The notes under the pieces were generated by a model. It saw only the letters and a list, made by a program, of their open reading frames with translations, did not search any database and was not told the origin of the DNA. Both the position numbers and the translations under genes were made by a program. DNA of 64,000 bases from DTWD01 sp963662965 (GTDB lineage Bacteria; Acidobacteriota; Vicinamibacteria; Vicinamibacterales; UBA8438), in contig OY759970.1 of NCBI GenBank assembly GCA_963662965.1, forward strand, positions 4,278,001 to 4,342,000, written 5' to 3'. This document shows, piece after piece, positions 1 through 7,971 of the stretch. Numbering within the stretch: position 1 is the first letter of the stretch; each line of letters begins with the position of its first letter.

Positions 1-340
1 CGATGGTGATTTCCTCCGGGCGCATGGACCAGTTGGGGGCAAACGTGCCGTAGCGATTCGGATGACGCCCCGTCAACACACTTCCGCGCGTGGGCGAGCA
101 GGAGGGGTGCGCGGCGTAATAACGATCGAGCCGCAGACCGGCAGCGGCCATCGTGTCGAGGACCGGCGTCCGCAAATACGCATGTCCGTTGTAGCCTGTT
201 TCCTCCCAGCCATGGTCGTCACCCATGAGCAGGATGACGTTCGGGCGGTCGACGGCCCGCGCCGGTGTCATCAGGGCAAGCAGGATGGCGAGACAGGACA
301 GGATGAGGCTTCGGTTGAATGGTCCGCGCGTCATCGTCAT
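1..340 (-). CDS. Sulfatase, N-terminal part (cut by window edge)
   Basis: This is the first 113 codons of an exported type I sulfatase; the rest lies beyond the left edge. A signal peptide covers about residues 1-29. The metal-binding DD pair is at residues 41-42. The formylglycine motif CSPTR is at residues 81-85, followed by GSVLTG, so the catalytic residue would be made from Cys81. The family hydrolyses sulfate esters in the periplasm; the substrate cannot be told from this part. I chose the ATG at 340; a second in-frame ATG is at 334. The gene starts inside the 5' part of the opposite-strand beta-helix pseudogene. Confidence 0.85.
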   Translation of the reverse strand, partial: MTMTRGPFNRSLILSCLAILLALMTPARAVDRPNVILLMGDDHGWEETGYNGHAYLRTPVLDTMAAAGLRLDRYYAAHPSCSPTRGSVLTGRHPNRYGTFAPNWSMRPEEITI

Positions 341-1135
341 AGCGTCGATCCTAACGCTTCAAGGCGACGACCAGGCCACAGCAAGGAAGGGCCAGCCGCC
401 CCGCAACACGGGAGGCAAGACGTATTACGTATCTGCCGACGCGAGGTCCGATGGCGACGGTAGCTGGTCCAGACCCTTTCTTTCGCTGTCACAGGCGGAG
501 TCGGCATCGGCTGCCGGCGACACCATTTACTTGCTAGCCAGTGAGAGCGGGAAGGTGCTGGACGGCCGCATCGCTCTCAAGCCACGGCAACAACTGCTCG
601 GTGTTGAAGTCGACGGTGAACTCCTCGAGAGCGCGGCTGGATGGCGAAGACCTGGGGGCGATACGGGTCTTCCAGTCCGGCGATAGCCGCGGCAACTACC
701 GGTTTCAACGGAATGAGTTTTCCGATCTCAACGGGCGCGCCTACTTCGTGCGTACTCGACAGCGCAGCAGCGTCGAGACCGTCATCCTCGATTCTACGGC
801 CGACAATATTGGACGAGGCGAGAGAAATTCAGACAGCATCATTCCCTACCTCATGGGACAGTCGGAGCAAATCATGCTCATTCGAAACTATCGATTTCGA
901 AATACGAAACAGGAGGGGAATCCATCCAACACCGAAATCGAAGCGTACATGTTTGGATCCCCTCGACCCGACGAGGCGAACTGGTGCACGCGCTGCACGT
1001 TGATGCTCAAGCCGGATCACCGCAACGAACAACTGGTGGGACAGCGGCGAGCCGACGATCTATGACAGCGAGAATCAGCCGTCTGCCGACGCACATGTCT
1101 TGGTCGAGTCGGTGTTGAGCGCCGACCCGCGGTAG
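303..1135 (+). pseudogene. Broken secreted beta-helix protein (two frameshifts)
   Basis: Coding similarity runs through three frames. From 303 to about 640 the frame gives a possible signal peptide and the motif KTYYVSADARSDGDGSW, typical of the start of DUF1565/pectate-lyase-like right-handed beta-helix proteins. From about 640 to 1025 a second frame gives NYRFQRNEFSDLNGRAYF and related text. From about 1018 to the TAG at 1133-1135 a third frame gives TNNWWDSGEPTIYDSENQP. No single frame covers the gene, so it is disrupted or carries two consensus errors. The call as a beta-helix protein is inference from the motifs, and the substrate is unknown. Confidence 0.6.
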
Positions 1136-1157
1136 GGTGGAGTGGAATTCCCGCGGC

Positions 1158-1676
1158 CTATTCCTCTGCGACCAGCTTCTCCGTGACATACTGCAGGATG
1201 TCGCGCACCGAGATGACCCCGGTCAGATCGCCGGCGTCGCCGACGATCGGGATGTGCCGATAGCCGCCGACGTCCATCCGCTGCACGGCAAAGGCGACCT
1301 TGGCGTCGATTTCCAGCGTCTCGGGGTCAGGGGTCATGAACTCGGTGACTGGCCGGTCGCCCAGGGCCGCGGCGTCCGTGTTGAGCTTCACCAGCGCATC
1401 GCGCTCGCTGAAGATCCCGACCGGCTTGCCCGCTTCGACCACCACCAAGCACCCGATGCCGCGGTCCACCATCGTCCGCAAGGCGGTACGCACCGGGGTG
1501 TCTGCCGCGACCGCGATCGGTTCCTTCGGCTCGAGCACCCCGATGTGGTCTGTCAGTAAACTCCGCTCGACCAGCGTGGGTGGGTCGGGGAGGTGCAAGT
1601 CGGTCAGCGGTTGGCCGCACTTGGCACAGTCGTCGACGCCGGCGATGTTCTCCGTCTCGCAATAGGGGCAAATCAT
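1158..1676 (-). CDS. Zinc-ribbon plus CBS-pair protein
   Basis: A 172-residue cytoplasmic protein. It starts with a zinc ribbon (C3-x2-C6 and C17-x2-C20), followed by two CBS domains at about residues 40-95 and 105-165. CBS pairs bind adenine nucleotides or S-adenosyl compounds and act as energy sensors. The ATG at 1676 overlaps the korB stop as ATGA, so this gene is the translationally coupled last member of the kor operon. An upstream codon at 1691 would lie inside korB and is less likely. I infer a regulatory role on the oxidoreductase from position only. Confidence 0.8.
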   Translation of the reverse strand: MICPYCETENIAGVDDCAKCGQPLTDLHLPDPPTLVERSLLTDHIGVLEPKEPIAVAADTPVRTALRTMVDRGIGCLVVVEAGKPVGIFSERDALVKLNTDAAALGDRPVTEFMTPDPETLEIDAKVAFAVQRMDVGGYRHIPIVGDAGDLTGVISVRDILQYVTEKLVAEE

Positions 1677-2695
1677 GACACGGTCCAGCATTCGCCGGAG
1701 TTGAAGAGCGTTTGGAGATCACCCTCGCCCTCGTGTGCGCGCGCGGCGGCCACCTGCCGGCTCAATTCCTGCTCGTAACGCGGCGCGTCGATCGCGCGGA
1801 ACACACCAATCGGCTCGGGGAACCCGTCCTCGTGGCGTAGTCGGCTCAGCAGATACGCCAGACTCGGTTCGGCAGCCTGCTCGTCGTGCACCAGCAGGTC
1901 GTTCTTCGTCACGCCGGACCCCAATTCGACCACCTCCGGGTCGAGCCCATTCAGGCGGATGCCCTTCTCGAGGTTCTTGCCAAACACCAACGGCGTCCCG
2001 TGATTCAGCTCGATCGTATGCTCGGCCTTGGTTTGGCGGTCGTTGGCATACGCCCAGGCGCCGTCGTTGAACACGTTGCAGTTCTGGTAGACCTCGACGA
2101 ACGCCGTGCCGCGGTGCTCCGCGGCGCGGCGCAGCACCATCTCGAGGTGCTTGATGTGCGTATCGATCGTGCGGGCGACGAAGGTCGCCTCGCAGCCGAT
2201 CGCGATTGACAACGGATACAGTGGGTTGTCGATGCTGCCCATCGTTGATGTTTTGGTCTTCTTGCCCAACGGCGACGTCGGGGAGTACTGCCCTTTCGTC
2301 AATCCGTAGATGCGGTTGTTGAACAAGACGATGTTGACGTCGAGGTTGCGGCGAATGGCATGCATCAGGTGGTTGCCGCCGATGCTCAGTCCGTCGCCGT
2401 CGCCGGTGATGACCCAGACCATGAGATCGGGTCGTGCGACCTTCAAGCCGGTGGCGAACGCCGGCGCGCGGCCGTGGATGCTATGCATGCCGTAGGTGTT
2501 CATGTAGTAGGGAAACCGGCTCGAGCATCCGATGCCGGAAATAAACACGATGTTCTCGCGCGGCACCCCCAGCGAGGGCAGCACCTTCTTCATCTGCGCC
2601 AGAATCGAATAATCCCCACATCCGGGGCACCAGCGAACGTCCTGGTCGCTGCCGAAATCGGCCGCGGTCAGGACGTCTGGTTCGGTCCTCATCAT
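1673..2695 (-). CDS. korB: 2-oxoacid:ferredoxin oxidoreductase, beta subunit
   Basis: This is the thiamine-diphosphate subunit of a 2-oxoacid (probably 2-oxoglutarate) ferredoxin oxidoreductase, which converts a 2-oxoacid and CoA to acyl-CoA, CO2 and reduced ferredoxin. At 340 residues it has normal length for KorB. Visible motifs are WCPGCGDYSILAQMKKVL near residue 22, ISGIGCSSRFPYY, and the ThDP motif GDGDG followed about 23 residues later by the NN of FNNRIYGLT. Cysteines near the N-terminus fit an iron-sulfur site. It lies 16 bp after korA and overlaps the next CBS gene. Substrate choice (2-oxoglutarate versus other 2-oxoacids) is inferred. Confidence 0.93.
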   Translation of the reverse strand: MMRTEPDVLTAADFGSDQDVRWCPGCGDYSILAQMKKVLPSLGVPRENIVFISGIGCSSRFPYYMNTYGMHSIHGRAPAFATGLKVARPDLMVWVITGDGDGLSIGGNHLMHAIRRNLDVNIVLFNNRIYGLTKGQYSPTSPLGKKTKTSTMGSIDNPLYPLSIAIGCEATFVARTIDTHIKHLEMVLRRAAEHRGTAFVEVYQNCNVFNDGAWAYANDRQTKAEHTIELNHGTPLVFGKNLEKGIRLNGLDPEVVELGSGVTKNDLLVHDEQAAEPSLAYLLSRLRHEDGFPEPIGVFRAIDAPRYEQELSRQVAAARAHEGEGDLQTLFNSGECWTVS

Positions 2696-2711
2696 TGCCT
2701 TCTCTCTGTCG

Positions 2712-4577
2712 CTAGCTCACGAGCTCCCGGATCTTGCTCACGATTTCCGACACCGTGAACGGTTTACCTTGGACCTTGTTCAGGCCCACGGTCTCGCGGA
2801 TGTACCGCGACTGCACCAGCAGGCGGAGCTGTCCCATGTTCAACTCGGGCACGAGGATCGTGTCGTAGCTGTCAATCAGTCCGCCCAGGTTCTTCGGGAA
2901 CGGATTCAGATACCGCAAGTGCGCGTGCGCGACAGCCAGGCCGTCGGCTTGGCACCGCCGAGCCGCCGTCGTACATGCGCCGTAGGTCCCGCCCCAACTG
3001 AGAATCAGTAGCCGGCCTGGCCGCGGACCGTGCACCTCCTGCAACGGAATGTCATCGGCGATCTGCGCGACGCGCTCGGCGCGGATGTTCGTCATGTGCT
3101 GGTGGTTGTCCGGGTCGTAGCTGACGTTGCCGGTCACGTCTTCTTTCTCGAGTCCTCCGATGCGATGCATCAGCCCCGTGGTGCCCGGGAGCGCCCACGG
3201 CCGGGCCAGCCGTTCGTTGCGTTGGTATGGCAGGAACGGTTCACCATTGGTGGAAGGCGCGGGATGTTCGACCGGGATTCGAGGCAACTCGTCCAGCTTC
3301 GGAATCAACCACGGTTCCGACCCGTTGGCGATGAAGCCATCGGACAGCAGAATGACCGGGGTCATGAACCGCGTGGCGAGGCGCCAGGCCTCCTGCGCGA
3401 CCTCAAAGCAGTCGCTCGGGCTGCGCGCGGCGATCACCGGGAGGGGAGATTCGCCGTTGCGCCCGAACATCGCCTGCAGGAGATCCGACTGCTCGGTCTT
3501 GGTCGGCAGACCGGTGCTCGGGCCACCCCGTTGGATGTTGATGATAAGCATCGGCAATTCGACGATCATGCCCAGCCCCATCGCCTCGCCCTTGAGCGCG
3601 ATCCCGGGCCCGCTCGAGCACGTGACCGCCATCGCGCCCCCGAACGCCGCCCCGATCGCCGAGCAGATCGCCGCGATCTCGTCCTCGGCCTGGACGGTCC
3701 GGACGCCAAAGTGCTTGAAGGCGCTCAGCTCTTCCAGGATCGGGCTGGCCGGGGTGATGGGGTACGACCCGCAATACAGTTCCTTGTTGCTCAGCTTTGC
3801 CGCGGTGATCAGACCCCAGGCGAGGGCTTGGTTCCCCATGATGTTGCGGTAGGTGCCAGGAGGCAGCGGGGCGGGCTCCACCTGGTAGCTGTGGGTGAAG
3901 GCTTCGGTCGTTTCCCCGTAGTACCAGCCGGCGCGCAGCGACCGCTCGTTCGCGGCCATGACCTCCGGCTTGTTCCCGAACTTCGACTGGACGAACCGTA
4001 GGGTGGCATCGAGATCGCGGCCGAACAACCAGTAGATCAGTCCGAGCGCGAAGAAGTTCTTGCAGCGGTCCTTCAGCTTCGCGCTCAAGCCGTCGATCTC
4101 CTCGAGACTCTCGCGGTTCAAGGTGTCGAGGCGGACCTTGACCAGGCGATACTCGTCCAGCGAGCCATCTTCCAGCGGATTGGTGTCCAAGCGGGCCAGT
4201 TTCAGGTCTCTCGGCTCGAAGCTCTCCGAGTTGACGATCAGGATCCCGCCTTTCTCGAGATCGGCGATGTTGGTGACCAGTGCCGCCGGGTTCATGGCGA
4301 CCAGCGCGTTCAGCGTGTCGCCGGGGGTGAAGATGTCGGTCGATGCGAATTGCACCTGAAAGCCGCTGACACCGGCCAGCGTGCCGCGTGGGGCACGAAT
4401 CTCCGCCGGGAAATCGGGGAAGGTCGCCACGTCGTTCCCGTGCAAGGCCGACGTATTCGTAAACTGCCCCCCCACCACCTGCATGCCGTCACCCGAATCG
4501 CCGGCTAGGCGGACGGTCGCCCCGTCGAGGACGATGGTGTCTTTGGAGCTAGGCACCTTCGCGCGTCGCAGTCGCAT
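2712..4577 (-). CDS. korA: 2-oxoacid:ferredoxin oxidoreductase, fused gamma-alpha subunit
   Basis: Partner of korB. The 621 residues hold an N-terminal gamma domain (about 15-195, with LAGDSGDGMQVVGGQF and FPAEIRAPRGTLAGVSGFQV) fused to the pyrimidine-binding alpha domain (about 225 onward, with GNQALAWGLITAA and YPITPASPILEEL). This fusion is the usual KorA form in bacteria with the reductive or oxidative ferredoxin-linked TCA step. The ATG at 4577 overlaps the upstream CBS gene by 29 bp. A GTG at 4556, which overlaps that stop by 8 bp, is an equally possible start. Neither has a strong ribosome site. Confidence 0.93.
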   Translation of the reverse strand: MRLRRAKVPSSKDTIVLDGATVRLAGDSGDGMQVVGGQFTNTSALHGNDVATFPDFPAEIRAPRGTLAGVSGFQVQFASTDIFTPGDTLNALVAMNPAALVTNIADLEKGGILIVNSESFEPRDLKLARLDTNPLEDGSLDEYRLVKVRLDTLNRESLEEIDGLSAKLKDRCKNFFALGLIYWLFGRDLDATLRFVQSKFGNKPEVMAANERSLRAGWYYGETTEAFTHSYQVEPAPLPPGTYRNIMGNQALAWGLITAAKLSNKELYCGSYPITPASPILEELSAFKHFGVRTVQAEDEIAAICSAIGAAFGGAMAVTCSSGPGIALKGEAMGLGMIVELPMLIINIQRGGPSTGLPTKTEQSDLLQAMFGRNGESPLPVIAARSPSDCFEVAQEAWRLATRFMTPVILLSDGFIANGSEPWLIPKLDELPRIPVEHPAPSTNGEPFLPYQRNERLARPWALPGTTGLMHRIGGLEKEDVTGNVSYDPDNHQHMTNIRAERVAQIADDIPLQEVHGPRPGRLLILSWGGTYGACTTAARRCQADGLAVAHAHLRYLNPFPKNLGGLIDSYDTILVPELNMGQLRLLVQSRYIRETVGLNKVQGKPFTVSEIVSKIRELVS

Positions 4578-5013
4578 GGTGCGGTTTGGGTGGGAGGTTG
4601 TAGACGGTCGCCGGAAAGTGATCCACCAAGAAGTGCAGGATGCTGTCGGCCTTGAGGAAGCCGGTCGGCACGCCGTCGGAGTCGACGAGCGGCAATCGCC
4701 GGTACCCGCCGTGCGCCATCATGGAGATGGCGGTGGCGACCGTGTCACGTATCGACAGCGCGACCGGATTCGCGGTCATCACGCGCTCGATCGGGACCTC
4801 GAGATCAGCCGCGTCGGCCATCAGCGTCAAGGCGTCGCGCTCGGTGAAGATTCCGACCAGCACGCGAGCGCGGCAAACCAGCACCGCTGCGCGCCGCTGC
4901 GCTTTCATCCGTCGAAACGCCTCACTGACCGGCGTCTGCGACTCGAGGCAGATCGGGTCGGGTGTGTAGACCGGCTCGAGCGTCTCGGTATTCAGATTGA
5001 GATGAAAGCCCAT
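4549..5013 (-). CDS. CBS-pair protein
   Basis: A 154-residue protein made almost entirely of two CBS domains (about residues 20-75 and 85-140). Visible CBS segments are RAAVLVCRARVLVGIFTERD and YRRLPLVDSDGVPTGFLKA. It is the first gene of the operon with korA, korB and the zinc-ribbon CBS protein, and it overlaps the korA start. Known CBS proteins sense ATP/AMP; control of the ferredoxin oxidoreductase is an inference from the operon. No catalytic domain is attached. Confidence 0.82.
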   Translation of the reverse strand: MGFHLNLNTETLEPVYTPDPICLESQTPVSEAFRRMKAQRRAAVLVCRARVLVGIFTERDALTLMADAADLEVPIERVMTANPVALSIRDTVATAISMMAHGGYRRLPLVDSDGVPTGFLKADSILHFLVDHFPATVYNLPPKPHHATATREGA

Positions 5014-5055
5014 CGAAACCCCATGCTATACGGCTTGGCCAGGGTTGGAAACCGG

Positions 5056-5232
5056 CTACGGGATCGGCACCCGCTCGTTGAGCTCCTCGAACCAGTTGAG
5101 GACTACCGTGGTCTGCGGTGCCGCATCATCGTCGCGCCCGACCGGCTTCATCATCAAGAAACGGCCGTCTGGGGCCAAGTCATTGTCGTCGACCGTGTTC
5201 GGTCCGGTAGCAGCGACAGGGCTCAACTTGCG
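5056..5232 (-). pseudogene. Tail remnant of a kinase/TolB-propeller protein
   Basis: The reading frame encodes LAPDGRFLMMKPVGRDD and ends VVLNWFEELNERVPIP. This is the typical C-terminus of acidobacterial serine/threonine kinases or TolB/WD40-like propeller proteins. Only the last 50-60 residues remain; upstream of about 5232 the frame runs into the promoter of the plus-strand gene and has no further similarity I can see. It is therefore a truncated relic and not a small gene. It ends 42 bp before the CBS gene start on the same strand. Confidence 0.6.
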
Positions 5233-5246
5233 TCGTGCATCTCGCG

Positions 5247-5252
5247 TAGAAT
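5247..5252 (+). promoter_or_regulatory. Possible -10 element (TAGAAT)
   Basis: TAGAAT lies 34 bp before the ATG at 5287. The spacing matches other -10-like elements in this window. No clear -35 box is visible. Confidence 0.35.
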
Positions 5253-5286
5253 AGACAAACACGTCCCAGAGTCTAGGAGGATTCAG

Positions 5287-6303
5287 ATGACCCATCGATG
5301 GCTCCGTTTACTCGCGGTTCCCGTGTTGGCGTTGGTCACCCCGGTCTTGGCGGCCACGTCGGTCGCGGGCCAGTCGACGGCGAGCGACACGGCGCGCCGG
5401 CCGGCGGATGTGGCCAAGACGGCCTGGGGCGATCCCGACCTGCAAGGCATCTGGCACTCTTCCGGGGCGACGCCGATGGAGCGGCCGGACGAGTATCAGG
5501 GACGAGAGACGCTGAGCACCGAAGAGGTCGCTCAGATTCGCCAGCAAACTGCCGCCCGCAACGACGAGCTGCTGCGCGCCGATGCCCAGAGAACCCGGTC
5601 TGGCGGCAATGTTGGCGCCTACAACAACTTCTGGATGGAGCGGGGCGCACGGTCGAATCGAACGTCGATGCTGGTGGATCCACCGGACGGTCGGTTTCCG
5701 CCGTTGACGCCGGCCGGGCAAATCGCTCGGAGCAGCCAGCCACGGGGAGACGACTCGTGGGAGGACCGCCACATCTGGGAGCGGTGCGTCACGCGCGGCG
5801 GGATGCCCAACGCGATGTTCCCGCGCTCCTACAACAACAACATGCAGCTGTTTCAGACGCGCGACCACGTCGTGATGCTGCTCGAGCAAGTCCATGAGGT
5901 TCGCGTCGTTCCGCTGGACGATCGCCCGCCGCTCGCGTCGAACGTTGGGCAATGGAACGGCGATTCACGCGGGCATTGGGAGGGCGACACGCTGGTGGTG
6001 GTGACCACGAATTTCGACCACCGCGTGAGCGCGCTGCAGCCGTGGTCGATCTTCAATTCGAAGGACGGCTCCGGCGAAGGGATGATCCTCACCGAGCGCT
6101 TCACCCGTACCGACTGGGGGCTCGAATACGAGATCGAGGTCAACGATTCGCAGATGTATACGCGGCCGTGGACGGTGGCGTTTCCCTTTGAGCCGTTGGA
6201 TGGCCTGATGTTCGAATACGCCTGTCACGAAGGCAACACCGGCATGGAGGGCATTCTCTCCGGCGGTCGGGCCGACGATGTCGCCGAGGCGCGATCACGG
6301 TAG
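5287..6303 (+). CDS. Secreted PDLQGxW-family protein, copy 1
   Basis: A 338-residue exported protein of unknown function. A signal peptide covers about residues 1-28. The mature part begins with WGDPDLQGIW and carries YNNFW, MLVDPPDGRFPP, YNNNMQLFQT, GDSRGHWEGDTLVV and FEYACHEGN. All of these recur in the protein at 27855-28859, so the two are paralogues. Such proteins are common in Acidobacteriota and lack a known activity. AGGAGG at 5275-5280, 6 bp before the ATG, fixes the start. A GC-rich hairpin follows the stop. Confidence 0.85.
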   Translation: MTHRWLRLLAVPVLALVTPVLAATSVAGQSTASDTARRPADVAKTAWGDPDLQGIWHSSGATPMERPDEYQGRETLSTEEVAQIRQQTAARNDELLRADAQRTRSGGNVGAYNNFWMERGARSNRTSMLVDPPDGRFPPLTPAGQIARSSQPRGDDSWEDRHIWERCVTRGGMPNAMFPRSYNNNMQLFQTRDHVVMLLEQVHEVRVVPLDDRPPLASNVGQWNGDSRGHWEGDTLVVVTTNFDHRVSALQPWSIFNSKDGSGEGMILTERFTRTDWGLEYEIEVNDSQMYTRPWTVAFPFEPLDGLMFEYACHEGNTGMEGILSGGRADDVAEARSR

Positions 6304-6317
6304 CGGTTCGATTCGCA

Positions 6318-6340
6318 GGAGCGCGGCGGCGCCGCGCTCC
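6318..6340 (+). terminator. Perfect GC hairpin after the PDLQGxW gene
   Basis: A perfect 10-bp inverted repeat (GGAGCGCGGC and its complement) surrounds a GGC loop, 14 bp after the stop at 6303. No T run follows, so it is either a weak or Rho-assisted terminator or an mRNA-stabilising hairpin. Confidence 0.5.
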
Positions 6341-6387
6341 GGGTCGCGCCCAATTCTGTGTAGGATTTGAGGTCAACAGAGACCTTG

Positions 6388-7971
6388 ATGACGCGGGGTC
6401 GACGTTTGCCTGCACTGTCGCGTGCGACCGCGCTCCTCGGTGCCAGCCTGGGAGTGGCGGGGATCGGTCTTGGCGCCGCTGGAGCAGATGCACCGCTCGC
6501 CGACGCGGTGCAGCGCGGTGACCGGGCGGCCACGGTGTCGCTGCTCGAGGAGCACGTCGATGTCAACGCGGCTCAGGGCGATGGTGCGACCGCCTTGCAC
6601 TGGGCGGTGTATCTGAACGACGCGGACACGACAGCGTTGTTGATCCGCGCCGGTGCGAGTGTGAACGCACCGAACCACTACGGGGTGACGCCGTTGGGAC
6701 TTGCGTCCCAGAACGGCCATGCGGCGATCATCGAGCGGTTAGTGGAGGCTGGGGCCGAACCAAACGATCCAGTGCAGGCGGTGAATGCCGGCGAGACGCC
6801 GCTGATGCTCGCGGCCCGCTCCGGACAGGTCGATGCGGTGACGACGCTGCTGGACGCCGGCGCCGACATCAACGCGACGGAAACCTGGAACGGACAATCG
6901 GCCCTCATGTGGGCGGCGGCCGAAGGGCACCTCCCGGTCGTCCAAACGCTGATCGATCACGGCGCCGACATCAGGGCGCGCTCCAACAGCGGTGCAACGC
7001 CGCTCTTTTTTGCCACGCGTAAGGGCAGCATTGACGCCGTCCGCGCCTTGCTCGCGGCTGGCGCTGACGTGAACGAGAAGCGACCTGACGGCGCGACCCC
7101 GTTACTCATCGCGGTCATCAACGGGCACGAGGATCTTGTCGACCTGCTGCTCGAAGCAGGCGCGGATCCGAACGTCGAGGGCGGCTCAACCAGGGTGACG
7201 GTGCAGGGCATGCGCGCCGAGCCAATGCCGCTTGAGATCAGAAAGCTCGGTTACACCGAGCGTGATTCCGAAACCGTCACCAAGGGCAATATCTTCGGCA
7301 AGCCACTACAAGCGGCCGTCCATGTGGCAAACTGGCACATCAGCGATGTGGTCATCGTGGTCAACCTTGACAGGCTGCGTGTCATCGAATCGCTGTTGGC
7401 GCATGGTGCCAACGTTAACGGCCGGAACACCATGGAGGAACCACGGTGGCCGGGTGCGCGGTATCGTCGACATATGACAGGGGCAACGGTATTTATGTTG
7501 GCGGCCAAGGCCGCTGATGTCGAAGTGATGCGACTATTACTCGACCACGGCGCCGACCCGACAATTAACACCGAAGATAACATCACACCGTTGATGGCGG
7601 CGGCTGGCATTTCCTGGGCGTCGAACCAGGACCGCGCCAGCGAGGAGCAAGTGCTCGAGGCGGTTAGGTTGCTCGTAGAAGAGTCTGGCGCCGACGTCAA
7701 CTTCGTCAGCGACATCGGAGAAACGGCGATGCACGCGGCCGCGTATCGCGGTGCCAACAACGTCGTCCAGTATTTGTTCGACCAGGGCGCTGAACTCGAC
7801 GCGGTGGCCAAGGACGGGAGAACGCCCCTGCGGGTTGCGGATGGTGTTGAATATGGCAATTCATTCGCCGCGCAGTCGCACACGGCCAAACTACTCCGAA
7901 GCCTCGGAGCGAAGGAGATAGAATGCCCGGATGGATGCCTTGCGGAGATTCCACTGGAGGCAGTCCGATAG
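6388..7971 (+). CDS. Exported ankyrin-repeat protein, module A
   Basis: A 527-residue protein with an N-terminal signal peptide (about 1-34, ending near GADAPLADA). About ten ankyrin repeats follow, seen as repeated patterns such as DGATALHWAVY, GETPLMLAARSG, QSALMWAAAEGHL and GATPLFFATRKG. Ankyrin stacks bind other proteins, here probably in the periplasm. I chose the ATG at 6388 because the signal peptide starts there; a TTG at 6367 is in frame. Its TAG overlaps the next gene's GTG (TAGTG), so the two are coupled. The paralogue at 21242 has the same architecture. Confidence 0.85.
   Translation: MTRGRRLPALSRATALLGASLGVAGIGLGAAGADAPLADAVQRGDRAATVSLLEEHVDVNAAQGDGATALHWAVYLNDADTTALLIRAGASVNAPNHYGVTPLGLASQNGHAAIIERLVEAGAEPNDPVQAVNAGETPLMLAARSGQVDAVTTLLDAGADINATETWNGQSALMWAAAEGHLPVVQTLIDHGADIRARSNSGATPLFFATRKGSIDAVRALLAAGADVNEKRPDGATPLLIAVINGHEDLVDLLLEAGADPNVEGGSTRVTVQGMRAEPMPLEIRKLGYTERDSETVTKGNIFGKPLQAAVHVANWHISDVVIVVNLDRLRVIESLLAHGANVNGRNTMEEPRWPGARYRRHMTGATVFMLAAKAADVEVMRLLLDHGADPTINTEDNITPLMAAAGISWASNQDRASEEQVLEAVRLLVEESGADVNFVSDIGETAMHAAAYRGANNVVQYLFDQGAELDAVAKDGRTPLRVADGVEYGNSFAAQSHTAKLLRSLGAKEIECPDGCLAEIPLEAVR

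Noticed and set aside
3030..4001. Plus-strand open frame of 323 codons inside korA
   Set aside because: It is an antisense shadow in high-GC DNA; korA is clear and complete on the other strand.
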